DNA of 64,000 nt from Longibacter salinarum (GCF_002554795.1 NZ_PDEQ01000002.1:248001-312000); one strand, 5' to 3'; positions 34,834 through 44,534 are shown, numbered from the stretch's first letter. The notes: generated from the letters alone by a model not told the origin. Numbers and translations: made by a program.

Positions 34834-36906
34834 ATGACGTACTTCTCCGATGTCCTGCAGCGTGTCTATGTCTTGCTGCTGTTTTTTCTGGTGATGTCGC
34901 CTGTATCCGTTCTCGCTCAAGAGGAGACGGAGGACGCAGAAGCAGACACGACGACGGCCATGCAGGTTCGCATGGATCCGATCGAAGTGACGGCGACGCC
35001 TTTTCAAATCACGGGCGAGGCTGCTTCGTTCGCCGTGACGGCGCTGGAGCGAACGGAACAGGACCTGAACACCTCACCGTCCCTCAGTCTGGAGCGCGTT
35101 GCAGATGGTATTCCCGGGCTCTTTGTCGGTAGCCGCGAGCACTACGCGCTGGGCGACCGGCTGACGATCCGCGGGCTCGGCTGGCGCGCGCAGTTCGGCG
35201 TTCGGGGCGTGCAGGTGCTCCTCGATGGCATACCACTCACGGTGGCCGATGGACAGGCGATGATCGGCATTGTCGACCCATCGTTCGTGCGCAGCATCGA
35301 GGTCATTCGTGGTCCAGCCTCGACGTTCTGGGGGAACGCGAGCGGGGGTGTGGTCGCCCTTTCCACGAAACCGGAGCGTGGAGCCCATCTCGGTCGTGCA
35401 AAGGTCACGGGCGGGTCATACGGCCTGATCAAGACGGACCTGCAGGTTACGCCGGACGTCGGCAAGCACCGCCTGAGCATGTACGGCTCGTACCTCGGAC
35501 AGGAGGGCTACCGGGCCCACAGCCAGACGCAGCTCTTTCGGTACGGTCTGACCGGCAACCTGCGCCTCACCGACGACAGTGGGATCAAGACGATCGCGGC
35601 GCTTCAATACATGCCGCGGGCGCAGAATCCGAGCACGCTCGACGCTGAGGCGGCGGCCGATACGCCGCGAGAAGTGCGTGATGCGGTGCGCACGTTCGAC
35701 ACCGGAAAGACCGCAACGCAGGGACAGGTGGGGGCGACCTATTACAACGACGTGGGAGTGGGCACGATCAATACGACGCTTTACGGCATCATCCGCGACC
35801 TGGAGAACCCGATCCCGTTCGGCTACATCGATTTGAGCCGCCGCGTCGGTGGTACGCGCGTCACGCTTGAGAGCGACAACGGACCGGATGGCGAGCGCCT
35901 GGAGTGGGGCTTCGGCGCCGAAGGCAAGGTGCAGCGCGACGATCGGCGCGAATTCGGGAATCAGGACGGTGAGCCCACGGACATCGAGCTGGATCAGCTC
36001 GAAACGGTCGACAACGCCGCACTCTTCGGTCGGGCCTCTTACCCGCTCGGTCGTGTGCGACTGAGTGCGGGCGTCCGCTACGACTGGATGCGGTTTGAGG
36101 CGGACGACAACCTGAACGACAACGACGGGGCGCGCACGTTTCAGACGTTTAGTCCGTCGGTGGGACTTTCGGTGGATGTGGGCACGGCTCGCTTCTTTAC
36201 CAATGTAGCCAGCGGGTTGGAGGCGCCGACGGCCAACGAACTGAGCAACAGAGCCGACGGCCGCACGGGATTCAATCCTCAACTTGACCCGGAGAACATC
36301 TGGGGCGTAGAAGTCGGCGTGCAGGGCGTTTTCCCATCGTATCGCTTCGGGTACGATCTGGCTATTTTCGGCACGCGTGTCAGCGATCTTTTGGTGCCGC
36401 GACAAGGGGCCAATGAGCAGACCTTCTTCCGCAACGCCGGCGAGACGCGACATACAGGCGTTGAATCTGCGCTTCGCTGGTCAGCGACGGATTGGATGGA
36501 CGTGAGGGGGAGCTACACGTTCGTGAAGGCGGAATTTACAGACGCAGAAACGGCCGATGGCTCCTCGCTCAATGGAAACCGCATTCCCGGCGTGCCGCCG
36601 CACATGTTCAGCGGGTCAATCGACATCCGCCGCAACGGGATCGGAGGGATGATCCGAGCCAACGGGCTGAGTGACTACGAGGTGGACAGCGAGAATACGG
36701 CGGAGAACGACGGATACGTTCTCTTCGATCTGCAGTTGAGCTACACCGCACAAGTTGGAGATCTCTCGATCTCCCCGTTCGCAGCCGTAAATAACGTCTT
36801 CGACGTGCGATACAACGACACCGTCGTTAATGCCTTTGGCGGGCGTTTCTACGAGCCGGCTGCCGGTCGTAACTACCGCATCGGGATATCGGCGAGTTTT
36901 GACTAG
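34834..36906 (+). CDS. TonB-dependent outer-membrane receptor
   Basis: A 690-residue receptor. The signal peptide ends SVLAQEETE. A TonB-box-like PIEVTATPF is followed by a plug domain (RLTIRGLGWRAQFGVRGVQV, LLDGIPLTVADGQ, SIEVIRGPASTFWGNASGGV) and a 22-stranded-type barrel closing with NNVFDVRYNDTVVNAFGGRF and YRIGISASFD. The pattern and size fit siderophore, cobalamin or metal-complex receptors. There is no SusD-like partner, so a SusC role is unlikely. A TTG three bases upstream is a possible start, but ATG at 34834 is preferred. The ligand is unknown. Confidence 0.92.
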   Translation: MTYFSDVLQRVYVLLLFFLVMSPVSVLAQEETEDAEADTTTAMQVRMDPIEVTATPFQITGEAASFAVTALERTEQDLNTSPSLSLERVADGIPGLFVGSREHYALGDRLTIRGLGWRAQFGVRGVQVLLDGIPLTVADGQAMIGIVDPSFVRSIEVIRGPASTFWGNASGGVVALSTKPERGAHLGRAKVTGGSYGLIKTDLQVTPDVGKHRLSMYGSYLGQEGYRAHSQTQLFRYGLTGNLRLTDDSGIKTIAALQYMPRAQNPSTLDAEAAADTPREVRDAVRTFDTGKTATQGQVGATYYNDVGVGTINTTLYGIIRDLENPIPFGYIDLSRRVGGTRVTLESDNGPDGERLEWGFGAEGKVQRDDRREFGNQDGEPTDIELDQLETVDNAALFGRASYPLGRVRLSAGVRYDWMRFEADDNLNDNDGARTFQTFSPSVGLSVDVGTARFFTNVASGLEAPTANELSNRADGRTGFNPQLDPENIWGVEVGVQGVFPSYRFGYDLAIFGTRVSDLLVPRQGANEQTFFRNAGETRHTGVESALRWSATDWMDVRGSYTFVKAEFTDAETADGSSLNGNRIPGVPPHMFSGSIDIRRNGIGGMIRANGLSDYEVDSENTAENDGYVLFDLQLSYTAQVGDLSISPFAAVNNVFDVRYNDTVVNAFGGRFYEPAAGRNYRIGISASFD

Positions 36907-37289
36907 GGCGACAGAACTGTGCCTCGAAATACAGCGTCAGCTTTCTCTATGCCCAACATCGCACAAGATCGTCTGCCGCCATGCCGAAGTCGTTGAGAAG
37001 GAGGGGAAGACGTGCCGTGGCACGCGATCGATCAGCAAGGCGCACCCGTGGCGAGCGAAGACGTCGATTCGGTCCCCAGAACGCGACGCGAACCGATCAG
37101 CATCGCCTCGGACTCTCGATGTAGGCTCGCTGGAGATCCGACATTGTCAGTTTGCAGAACCCGCTTGTGGTACGCGGACTTCTCCTAGCAGACCGAACTG
37201 GAACAGCGGACGGCGTCGCGCTGGACAACCAGATCAGATCGGCGTTGAACGGACCCCCCACGTTCAACCGGTTCAAGCCGGCTGTAGAA
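36907..37289. other. 383-nt intergenic region
   Basis: Convergent space between the TonB receptor and the lipoprotein gene. No clear terminator, gene or RNA is seen. Confidence 0.4.
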
Positions 37290-39080
37290 TCACTTCGTCA
37301 GTCTATCTTCATGCGAGATCTCGATCGTAAAGTCGGATTCCGAAGATGAGATCATTGTGGCGGCGACCAGGACGTAGTACGTTTTGTCCGAGTTCTCCAC
37401 CACCATATCAGTGACCGTGTCAGAGCTGTTGGCCGCGTTGTTCCAGCAGTTCGTGTTGGATGACTTTGTGTAAGGATAGATCTGTACGTAGCTCTTCGAG
37501 TCGCTGGTACTCGCTTTGATCTCGAGATCGATCCGGTCGGCTCCCGTCTGGACCTCGACGGCGGCAACGTGCCCTGTCAACTTAGACGCGCTGATCGTTT
37601 CTTGCTTCGGGCTCGTTCGCGCGCCGGCGTCATACGAAACGGTCGTGGGTGAGACTGCGCTCGAATCGATGACACATTCGCTGTTGAGTGCCCCGCTGTA
37701 TCCTGACGTGATCTCCGCAGTAAACGCTTGATTTCGCACCCAGTCCCAGTGATCGTCGGCCAGAGAGTAGAGTTCGTCGACCTTCTTGGCCGTCGGTTTA
37801 TTCGTTCCGTTGGACTGCTGGTCGAACACCGGCTCCAGAATATCGGCCGGCGTCGAGGAACGGCTACTGATCAGGTGCACCCAGAAGTCCTGCGCACGAT
37901 ACTCGGGGTAGTCCGGCTTGCCTGAAACCTCCGTCAGCGGTGTGTCGATGGCCCGGAGCGACGTGTTCGCCCGCTCCACGTTGGATGCATTGGAATTCGT
38001 GGATTCGGTCAGCTCAGCTGTCGCCTCAATCACCCAGTCCGGCCGCTGCTTGGGTAGCTTGCTCCAGCTAATCGGCGCGTAATTGTACTGTATGGCGTGA
38101 AAGAATTCGTGTCGGGTCGTGCTTTCCGAGGGATCGCCGCCCGAGCTGGGGTCGAAGCACGTGATGGCTTTGTTGGTGAGGGAAAGGTATTTCCCGGCTG
38201 TGTCGCCTTTACACCAGGCTTTCCCCTTTTTCTTGATGATCCAGATGTACTTGTTGCCGAAGACCGGCGTTCGAAGGTCCGGCTTCTTGAAGTCAGAGAC
38301 GTAGTCGTCGTAGACGTCAACCAGGTAGTTCTTGACGTCGGACTTCTCGTCGGAGCCGCATCCGCTTCCCCCGAATCCTTTGCACTTGACCTTGAAGTCG
38401 CTTGTACTGGCTTTCTCTGTAGGCGCGCGCTTGGAGAAAGAGGTTTGGATCTTATCCAGAAGCGTGGAGCCTGAAGTACCCTCCATGGACGGAGCGTTAT
38501 AATCGCTGTTCTCGACGACGCCAAAGACGATTCCGTTGCCGACGACAAAACGCGTCGGCACAACCAGAAGGTCTCGCTCCGGTTCGTAGGCGCCGGGAAG
38601 AACGTCCCAGCCGTAGCCCTCGGAGGATGCCTCGTCCGTTGTATACTCCCGCGGAATCCGGACGGCGAGGGCAATATTCGACGGATCCGCGTCGTCGGGG
38701 ACGGGGAGAGCCGTGTAGAGAGGCGGCGTATCGGCGGAAAGGTCAACGTCTCGATCCCCCGACACCCGGTAGAACATGTCGGGACTGTTCGCTTCCTCGG
38801 GCAGAAGGGATTCGGCTTCGGGATCCTGAGTTTTCCGACTCGATATCGCGACCGGCTCTTCGATTGACCCCTCGCTCGCAACCATGTACACGCCGTCGTC
38901 CGTCTTGGCTGCGTCGCCGGCCTCAAGTGTTTGGTCCACGTCCGGTGCGTTCGAACTCGTGCTGTCGCAGCCCGCTGCCAGAAGTCCCACAATCAGCGGT
39001 AATAAGAGAAAACCGATGACGCTACGAACGTGGTCGAACGGGGATAGAGATGCCAATCTGGCTTTCGAAGTCTGAAACAT
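37290..39080 (-). CDS. Lipoprotein with zinc-metallopeptidase motif
   Basis: A 596-residue protein. The signal LLLPLIVGLLAAGC-DST gives a lipidated N-terminus. An acidic, low-complexity region and a beta-rich part come next, then a Cys-containing segment (FKVKCKGFGGSGCG; AWCKGDTAGK; AITCFDPSSGG). The putative active site is RHEFFHAIQYNY (HExxH near residue 324), followed by WVIEATAELTES, whose Glu would be the third zinc ligand (gluzincin type). The C-terminal about 130 residues resemble a secreted pre-peptidase-like beta domain (DRIDLEIKAS, YYVLVAATMISSSESDF). Starts at 39083, 39110 and 39113 are also possible. Substrate unknown. Confidence 0.75.
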   Translation of the reverse strand: MFQTSKARLASLSPFDHVRSVIGFLLLPLIVGLLAAGCDSTSSNAPDVDQTLEAGDAAKTDDGVYMVASEGSIEEPVAISSRKTQDPEAESLLPEEANSPDMFYRVSGDRDVDLSADTPPLYTALPVPDDADPSNIALAVRIPREYTTDEASSEGYGWDVLPGAYEPERDLLVVPTRFVVGNGIVFGVVENSDYNAPSMEGTSGSTLLDKIQTSFSKRAPTEKASTSDFKVKCKGFGGSGCGSDEKSDVKNYLVDVYDDYVSDFKKPDLRTPVFGNKYIWIIKKKGKAWCKGDTAGKYLSLTNKAITCFDPSSGGDPSESTTRHEFFHAIQYNYAPISWSKLPKQRPDWVIEATAELTESTNSNASNVERANTSLRAIDTPLTEVSGKPDYPEYRAQDFWVHLISSRSSTPADILEPVFDQQSNGTNKPTAKKVDELYSLADDHWDWVRNQAFTAEITSGYSGALNSECVIDSSAVSPTTVSYDAGARTSPKQETISASKLTGHVAAVEVQTGADRIDLEIKASTSDSKSYVQIYPYTKSSNTNCWNNAANSSDTVTDMVVENSDKTYYVLVAATMISSSESDFTIEISHEDRLTK

Positions 39081-39400
39081 CATGCATAACCGGTCCAACT
39101 TGACCGGCATCATTTGCAAAGACTACGTACAGGGAAAGCTACGTTTTCTCATCAGTGCGGAAACGTAAACGCTGATCTGGTGGAATCTCAAACAATGGTG
39201 TGAAGTGTGGGTGAAGCTACGGTGTGTCGTAACCGTCTTATCTATCGATGGGTGCAACTGCATCCGCCTGCTATTCTGAAAACAATCGTACGCGTCCACA
39301 TTGACCATTTTGATGGAATGAGAACGTGTATCGTGGGCGGGTTTGGTAGCACGAGGCCATTATGACATTCGCCATTTTGGAATGGAAGGCGTATAAATAC

Positions 39401-39446
39401 AAAAAACCCTTCTCGATCACGCCGAAGCGTATCAAGAAGGGTTTTT
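39401..39446 (-). terminator. Intrinsic terminator of tRNA-Leu
   Basis: On the minus strand AAAAACCCTTCT pairs with AGAAGGGTTTTT, just 5 nt after the tRNA 3' end. Confidence 0.9.
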
Positions 39447-39451
39447 CTGTG

Positions 39452-39537
39452 TGCCCGAGAGAGGACTCGAACCTCCACGGCCTATAACGGCCACATGGCC
39501 CTCAACCATGCGCGTCTACCAATTCCGCCACTCGGGC
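39452..39537 (-). tRNA. tRNA-Leu (GAG anticodon)
   Basis: 86 nt with acceptor GCCCGAG/CTCGGGC, a D-arm starting GGCGGAATTGGTAGACGC, an anticodon loop TTGAGGG (anticodon GAG) on a CATGG/CCATG stem, a long class II variable arm, and T-loop GGTTCGAGTCC. The CCA end is not encoded. It is followed on its strand by an intrinsic terminator. Confidence 0.95.
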
Positions 39538-39622
39538 ATTACGTCAAAAAATCCGCATCCGAAGGGCCGAGAGTGGAGGTGAGGTCCGTCTCCGACGCGT
39601 TTCGAATGCGAGGTGCTACCAG

Positions 39623-39695
39623 TGACTCCGGCAGGGCTCGAACCTGCGACCCGCTGGTTAAAAGCCAGCTGCTCTGCCAACTGAGCTACGGAGTC
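39623..39695 (-). tRNA. tRNA-Lys (TTT anticodon)
   Basis: 73 nt with acceptor GACTCCG/CGGAGTC, D-arm GCTCAGTTGGCAGAGC, anticodon loop CTTTTAA on a GCTGG/CCAGC stem, T-arm GCAGGTTCGAGCCCTGC and discriminator A. The CCA end is not encoded. It lies 85 nt upstream of tRNA-Leu on the same strand and is probably in the same transcript. Confidence 0.96.
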
Positions 39696-39742
39696 ATTCC
39701 CGTTTCGGGCTTTACATCGTACAACAGCTTATGCCTCGATGC

Positions 39743-39772
39743 AAAACAGGTTCTCGTGAAGACACCTGTTTT
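39743..39772 (-). terminator. Hairpin terminator downstream of the pyrophosphatase-like gene
   Basis: AAAACAGG pairs with CCTGTTTT across a 14-nt loop; the ends supply A/T runs on both strands, so it could work in either direction. It lies between the gene at 39917 and tRNA-Lys. Confidence 0.65.
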
Positions 39773-39916
39773 CGCTTGAAGCGTTTGTGAGGCAATCCGA
39801 CCGTCTCGCGACGTTCGCGTCTGTTGCAAGTCCCTTTTACGGTCGGGGAGCACAAGGTTCTCTTGGAGGAGACGGTTTCACGGTGGATTTACGGAGCCGG
39901 GCTTTCGGAGGGCCGA

Positions 39917-40306
39917 TCAGGATGAGCGCGAGATTATTTTCCAGATCTGATGCATTGGACGACGGAGGACGAGAATGCCGTCCAGGAGCGTCCGGTCGTA
40001 ATTGATAAAGCCCTGTGCGGTGTAAATCTCGGTGGGCGTGCAATCGATCAGGAGCTTTACTTCGCGATCGCCGTGACGGTAGTCGCGCGTCAGGATTAGG
40101 CCGACGAGTCCGGTATCCGCCGTTCCGAGAAAGCAGTCGACGCCGTCCCCGTCGGTGCCAATGGTTTCAGGGACGAACCCGTAGTCGATGGGGTAGACGA
40201 TCTCGGGGTAGTCCGGGTGCGGCTCATGCGCCGGTCGTTCAACCACGACGCCGCGGTCGCGAATCAGTCGGGACCAGCGTTCCCACGGAAAGTGCTCCTT
40301 CAGCAT
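39917..40306 (-). CDS. Inorganic-pyrophosphatase-like protein (short, divergent)
   Basis: A 129-residue protein. VVVERPAHEPHPDYPEIVYP then IDYGFVPETIGTDGDGVDCFL matches the short group of family I pyrophosphatase-like proteins, in which the RPKGS.HP.YP...YP.DYGY...DG.G.D pattern is kept. The canonical DxDPxDxxVLD metal motif is reduced to DGDGVDCFLG, so true pyrophosphatase activity is doubtful. I placed the start at the ATG before FPWERWSRLI, as family members begin close to this point; a TTG at 40357 is the alternative. Confidence 0.7.
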   Translation of the reverse strand: MLKEHFPWERWSRLIRDRGVVVERPAHEPHPDYPEIVYPIDYGFVPETIGTDGDGVDCFLGTADTGLVGLILTRDYRHGDREVKLLIDCTPTEIYTAQGFINYDRTLLDGILVLRRPMHQIWKIISRSS

Positions 40307-40435
40307 CGATCGATACGCGGAGCGGTTGCGCGGAAATCGTCGGGCGGAAGGCGTCAAGAGTACGGGGAAGTCGCGTACACATTGAAACGGTACCCGCGCT
40401 GCCTAACAGTTCACAGCGCGGGGCGACCGATTACG

Positions 40436-42319
40436 TTAGCTGGCCAGGCGCGAGTGCGTGCGCTGTGGCGGCTCCACGTCGTCGGGAAGCTCGAGACGAA
40501 TGTGGAGCTCCTTGAGCTGCTGTGGGTCCACCCAGTCCGGCGACTTCACCATCGGCTCCTGTGCCGACTGCGTCATCGGGAAGGCAATGACATCCCGAAG
40601 GGAGTTCGCTCCGGCAAGAAGCATGACGAGGCGGTCGAGGCCGAAGGCGATGCCACCGTGGGGCGGAGCGCCGTAACGGAAGGCGTCGAGGAGGAAGCCG
40701 AATCGATCCTGCGCCTCTTCCTTGCCGATGCCGAGAACGTCGAACATCTTCTCCTGGATATGCCGCTGGTGGATACGGATGGATCCTCCGCCGATCTCGT
40801 TGCCATTCAGCACGAGGTCGTAGCCGCGGGCTCGTGCTTCGTCCGGTGCATCATCCAGCTTGTCAAGATCGTCGGGGTGAGGCGACGTAAACGGATGGTG
40901 CAGCGCCACGTAGCGGTCTTCCTCTTCGTCATGCTCGACCAGCGGGAAGTCCGTGATCCAGAGGAACTGGTCATCGCCTTCGCCCGGTTCTGGCACGAGG
41001 TCCAGCTCTTTCGCGACGTGGAGACGCAGGTGACCGGATTGCTTGTACACAGTGGGGGCGTCGCCGGCAAGGACGAGGACGAGGTCCCCGGTCTCCGCGC
41101 CGACCTGCTCGACCGCCTGCTCGACGTACTCCGTCGGTAGCGCGTTCTCGCTCACGTTCTGCTGGATACCCGATCCGTCGGACGGCAGCTTGAAGTAGAT
41201 CAGGCCCGCTGCGCCGATGTCCTTCGTGACGTGGTCCTCGAGTCGGTCCATCGCGGAGCGGCCGCGATCGCCTTCGCCCGGGACGCGGATCGCGATGATC
41301 TTGCCGCCGCTGTCGACGATGCTTTCGAAGACGCGGAAGCCGCACTCGGCGAACACGTCGCTGACGTCATTCAGCTTCAGGTCGAAGCGGACATCGGGTT
41401 TGTCCGATCCGTACGTTTCGAGCGCCTCGCGGTACGGCATGCGCGGGAAGGGCGTCTGGAGCTCCACATCCTTGATATCCCGCCAGAGCGCGGCCATCAG
41501 CCCTTCCATCAGGTCATAGATGGTTTCCTCCGTCGCGAACGTCATCTCGACGTCAATCTGGGTGAACTCGAGCTGCCGATCGGCGCGGAGCGCCTCGTCG
41601 CGGAAGCACTTCGTGATCTGCACGTAGCGATCGAGTCCGCCGACCATGAGGAGCTGCTTGTAGGTCTGCGGCGACTGCGGCAGCGCGTAGAACCGGCCGG
41701 GATGCATGCGGCTGGGAACCAGAAAATCGCGCGCCCCCTCTGGCGTCGACTTCGTCAGGACCGGCGTTTCGATTTCCAGAAAGTCATGCTCGTCGAAGAA
41801 GCGGCGTGTCGTCTGGTAGAGACGGTGACGCAGCGCGAGGTTCTTCTGGAGCTCGGGGCGGCGCAGGTCCAGATACCGGTGCTTCAGGCGCAGGTCTTCA
41901 TTCGCCTCTACGCGCCGGTCGTCGTGGGCCGTGACGACGAAGGGCGTCGTTTCGCTCGTGTTGAGCACGCAGATGTCGTCGACGGACACCTCGATGTGGC
42001 CCGTCGGCAGGCTGTCGTTTTTGGCCGAGTCGGAGCGATCCTGCACCGTCCCCCGAATGCTGATGACGTCTTCGCTGCGAAGCTTGCCTGCAATGTCGTA
42101 CGCCTCCTCGTTCATCTGCGATGAGAAGACGATCTGCGTGAGTCCATGCCGGTCGCGCAGGTCGATAAACACGAGCCCACCGAGGTCGCGGCGCGTGTCC
42201 ACCCAGCCTTTGAGGACGACCTCTTCTCCCGAATTCTCCGGACGAAGGTCGCCGCAGGTGTGCGTGCGGGTGCCGTGCGTGTCGGCAGCGATCAGGTCGG
42301 ATCGAGGGTGTTCAGACAT
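40436..42319 (-). CDS. aspS: Aspartate--tRNA ligase
   Basis: A 627-residue bacterial-type AspRS. The N-terminal OB fold is THTCGDLRPENSGEEVVLKG then WVDTRRDLGGLVFIDLRDRH. Class II core motifs follow (FLEIETPVLTKSTPEGARDF; CFRDEALRADRQLEFTQIDV), with a GAD insertion domain and motif 3 (GGIAFGLDRLVMLLAG). It charges tRNA-Asp, and possibly tRNA-Asn in organisms lacking AsnRS; which applies here cannot be told from the window. Length and start (MSEHPRSD, ATG) are normal. Confidence 0.97.
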   Translation of the reverse strand: MSEHPRSDLIAADTHGTRTHTCGDLRPENSGEEVVLKGWVDTRRDLGGLVFIDLRDRHGLTQIVFSSQMNEEAYDIAGKLRSEDVISIRGTVQDRSDSAKNDSLPTGHIEVSVDDICVLNTSETTPFVVTAHDDRRVEANEDLRLKHRYLDLRRPELQKNLALRHRLYQTTRRFFDEHDFLEIETPVLTKSTPEGARDFLVPSRMHPGRFYALPQSPQTYKQLLMVGGLDRYVQITKCFRDEALRADRQLEFTQIDVEMTFATEETIYDLMEGLMAALWRDIKDVELQTPFPRMPYREALETYGSDKPDVRFDLKLNDVSDVFAECGFRVFESIVDSGGKIIAIRVPGEGDRGRSAMDRLEDHVTKDIGAAGLIYFKLPSDGSGIQQNVSENALPTEYVEQAVEQVGAETGDLVLVLAGDAPTVYKQSGHLRLHVAKELDLVPEPGEGDDQFLWITDFPLVEHDEEEDRYVALHHPFTSPHPDDLDKLDDAPDEARARGYDLVLNGNEIGGGSIRIHQRHIQEKMFDVLGIGKEEAQDRFGFLLDAFRYGAPPHGGIAFGLDRLVMLLAGANSLRDVIAFPMTQSAQEPMVKSPDWVDPQQLKELHIRLELPDDVEPPQRTHSRLAS

Positions 42320-42547
42320 GAGCAGGAGTCGGGAAAGAAGCGGACGAGATCAGTAAACGGCGGTTGGTGCGCCGCAGGCCGGACAAACAAGGCCGGGGCC
42401 TGGGTAGACAGACACCATTAGAATAGCATGATCCGAACGGCAGAGGAAAGCCCCGGTTCATCCTCACCGTGAATTTAGATGCAGAATTAGACAGAGAGCA
42501 GGTTGTGACCTACCTTTGTCAACAGTATTATGAACCTGTTACGCACG

Positions 42548-42653
42548 CGGAACGGTTCCGTAGTACGTTTTCTTTTTGCTGGACCCTCCGCGATCTCCGA
42601 GTGGCCCACCGGCTGCAGGTGTACAATACTTACTGTACTCCAACGTCCTGCAG
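42548..42653 (+). promoter_or_regulatory. Palindrome and nested hairpin upstream of the peptide transporter
   Basis: CGGAACGGTTCCG (42548-42560) is a 6-1-6 palindrome. Further on CTGCAGG (42613) pairs with CCTGCAG (ending 42653), enclosing a second pair GTACA/TGTAC. Both lie in the 403-nt divergent space (42320-42722) between aspS and the POT gene. They could be an operator and an mRNA leader element; no known riboswitch is matched. Confidence 0.35.
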
Positions 42654-42722
42654 GTAGGTCTGGTACTCGGTCCCCGGCCGTCGCGCCGAGTTGTTCGCCC
42701 TTTTTCGACGCATCCCATCCCT

Positions 42723-44297
42723 ATGGCTTCGAACAATCCCTCCTCGACGCCCTCGCCGTCATCGGCGGGTGCCGACGCATCTACTGCTACGCTCGACAAG
42801 AGCTTTTTCGGTCATCCAAGCGGTCTTGCTACCCTCTTCTTTACGGAGTTGTGGGAGCGGTTCAGCTACTACGGCATGCGGGCTCTGCTCGTCCTGTTCA
42901 TGACCGCTGCTGCTGCAGGCGCGAATCCGGGCCTGGGCTTCGATACCGCAAAAGCGACGGCCGTCTACGGCCTCTACACCTTCTTCGTCTACGTTCTGTC
43001 ACTCCCCGGTGGATGGGTCGCGGATAACATCTGGGGGCAGCGGCGCGCAGTGCTCGTGGGTGGCGTCATCATCGCGGCCGGACACTTCACCATGGCAGGG
43101 CCGATCATCGGTCTGCCCGACGTGTCCACGTTCTACCTTGGACTCGCTCTGATCGTAGTCGGAACGGGCTTGCTGAAGCCGAACGTTTCCTCGATGGTTG
43201 GCGATCTGTACCCGGAAGGGGGAGCCCGACGTGATGCCGGATTCTCAATCTTCTACATGGGCATTAACATCGGCGCCATCCTCGGTCCGCTACTTTGCGG
43301 TTGGCTCGCGGAGTCGGGAATGCTGGGCTTTGAAGCGAACTGGCACGCCGGGTTCTCCCTCGCTGGCTTTGGCATGCTCGCAGGTCTGATTTCGTACCAG
43401 ATCGGTTCGGATCGTCTTGGTGACGCTGGTCTGCTCGAGACGGATAAAACGCCGTCAGAGCTGCAGTCGACGAAGCGCAATTTCTATTTTGCGGCACTCG
43501 CTTTCGCGCTGGTGATTGTCGGCGTCGGATACCTGCTCAGTGTTGGCGCTCTGGGAATTACGCTCCAGGAGCTCGCTGCGTACCTCGGATATCTGGTTGT
43601 TGCGATCACGGTCGGATTCTTTGGGTATATCATTTTCTTCGGAGGACACACGCAGCAAGAGCAGAAGCGACTCGGTGTCATCTTCTGGCTATTCATTCTG
43701 GCCGCCGTCTTCTGGAGCGGCTTTGAGCAGGCAGGCTCGTCGTTGAACCTGTTCGCTAAAGAGCTGACAGATCGTGACATCATGGGCACGCTGGTTCCAG
43801 CCAGCACGCTCCAGCTCATCAACCCGCTGTTCATCGTCATCTTCGCTCCAATCTTTGGCGGGCTCTGGACGTGGTTGGCCAATCGGAGTCAGAATCCGTC
43901 GATCCCGGTCAAGTTTGGTCTTGGTCTCTTCGGTCTTGCAGGCGGTTTCTTCGTTCTCTCCTGGGGAGCGGCGAATGCCACGGCGCAGGACCCGGTCACA
44001 CCGGCCTGGCTCATCGTGACGTATTTCCTTCACACCTGCGGTGAACTCTGCCTCTCCCCAGTCGGTCTTTCATCGATGACCAAGCTCGCGCCGGACAACC
44101 GCGTGGGGCAGATGATGGGTATCTGGTTTGTCGCTGCGGCGCTGGGTAACCTCTTCGCCGGACTGCTGGCTGGACAGCTCGAAGCGCTGTCCCCGAGCAA
44201 CCTGTTCTGGATGGTTGCATGGATCACAAGTGGTGCTGGTATCGTGGCGCTCGTCGCGTCGCCGTTCGTTAAGCCGCTCATGGGTGACGTGGAATAA
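42723..44297 (+). CDS. POT/PTR family proton-coupled oligopeptide transporter
   Basis: A 524-residue protein with about 14 membrane helices. The POT signatures are LFFTELWERFSYYGMRALLV (the ExxER motif) in helix 1, GGWVADNIWGQRRAVLVGG after helix 2, and FSIFYMGINIGAILGPLLCG in helix 5. It resembles DtpT-type bacterial di/tripeptide importers. Family members take up peptides with protons. The start at ATG 42723 is preferred over 42576. A strong terminator follows. Confidence 0.93.
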   Translation: MASNNPSSTPSPSSAGADASTATLDKSFFGHPSGLATLFFTELWERFSYYGMRALLVLFMTAAAAGANPGLGFDTAKATAVYGLYTFFVYVLSLPGGWVADNIWGQRRAVLVGGVIIAAGHFTMAGPIIGLPDVSTFYLGLALIVVGTGLLKPNVSSMVGDLYPEGGARRDAGFSIFYMGINIGAILGPLLCGWLAESGMLGFEANWHAGFSLAGFGMLAGLISYQIGSDRLGDAGLLETDKTPSELQSTKRNFYFAALAFALVIVGVGYLLSVGALGITLQELAAYLGYLVVAITVGFFGYIIFFGGHTQQEQKRLGVIFWLFILAAVFWSGFEQAGSSLNLFAKELTDRDIMGTLVPASTLQLINPLFIVIFAPIFGGLWTWLANRSQNPSIPVKFGLGLFGLAGGFFVLSWGAANATAQDPVTPAWLIVTYFLHTCGELCLSPVGLSSMTKLAPDNRVGQMMGIWFVAAALGNLFAGLLAGQLEALSPSNLFWMVAWITSGAGIVALVASPFVKPLMGDVE

Positions 44298-44362
44298 ATC
44301 AAGCCCGAAATGCGGAGTGTGAAGGTCGAAGTGGCCTTCGCTCCTGCATTCTGTGACTGTAC

Positions 44363-44399
44363 GAAAAGGCCTCTCCTGCTCCGGCAGGGAGGCCTTTTC
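44363..44399 (+). terminator. Intrinsic terminator of the POT gene
   Basis: GAAAAGGCCTC pairs with GAGGCCTTTTC around an inner CCTGCTCCGGCAGG, with T run, 66 nt after the stop. Confidence 0.9.
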
Positions 44400-44403
44400 T
44401 AGT

Positions 44404-44431
44404 GGGAAATGCGAAATTTGGAATGCGAAAT
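44404..44431 (+). repeat. Heptamer tract (GCGAAAT dialect)
   Basis: Units GGGAAAT, GCGAAAT, TTGGAAT, GCGAAAT in phase, directly after the terminator. Confidence 0.7.
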
Positions 44432-44485
44432 GGTACCTCTGGACGTTTGGCGGTCCCATCGCAGATAGCCTATCCCGTAAAGGAA

Positions 44486-44534
44486 AATCCAACCAACCAC
44501 CCACAACAAACGACTGACCAACCCCCACTCATTC
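44486..44534 (+). repeat. Heptamer tract (CCAACCA dialect)
   Basis: Units AATCCAA, CCAACCA, CCCACAA, CAAACGA, CTGACCA, ACCCCCA, CTCATTC in phase, about 100 nt upstream of dut. Confidence 0.6.
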
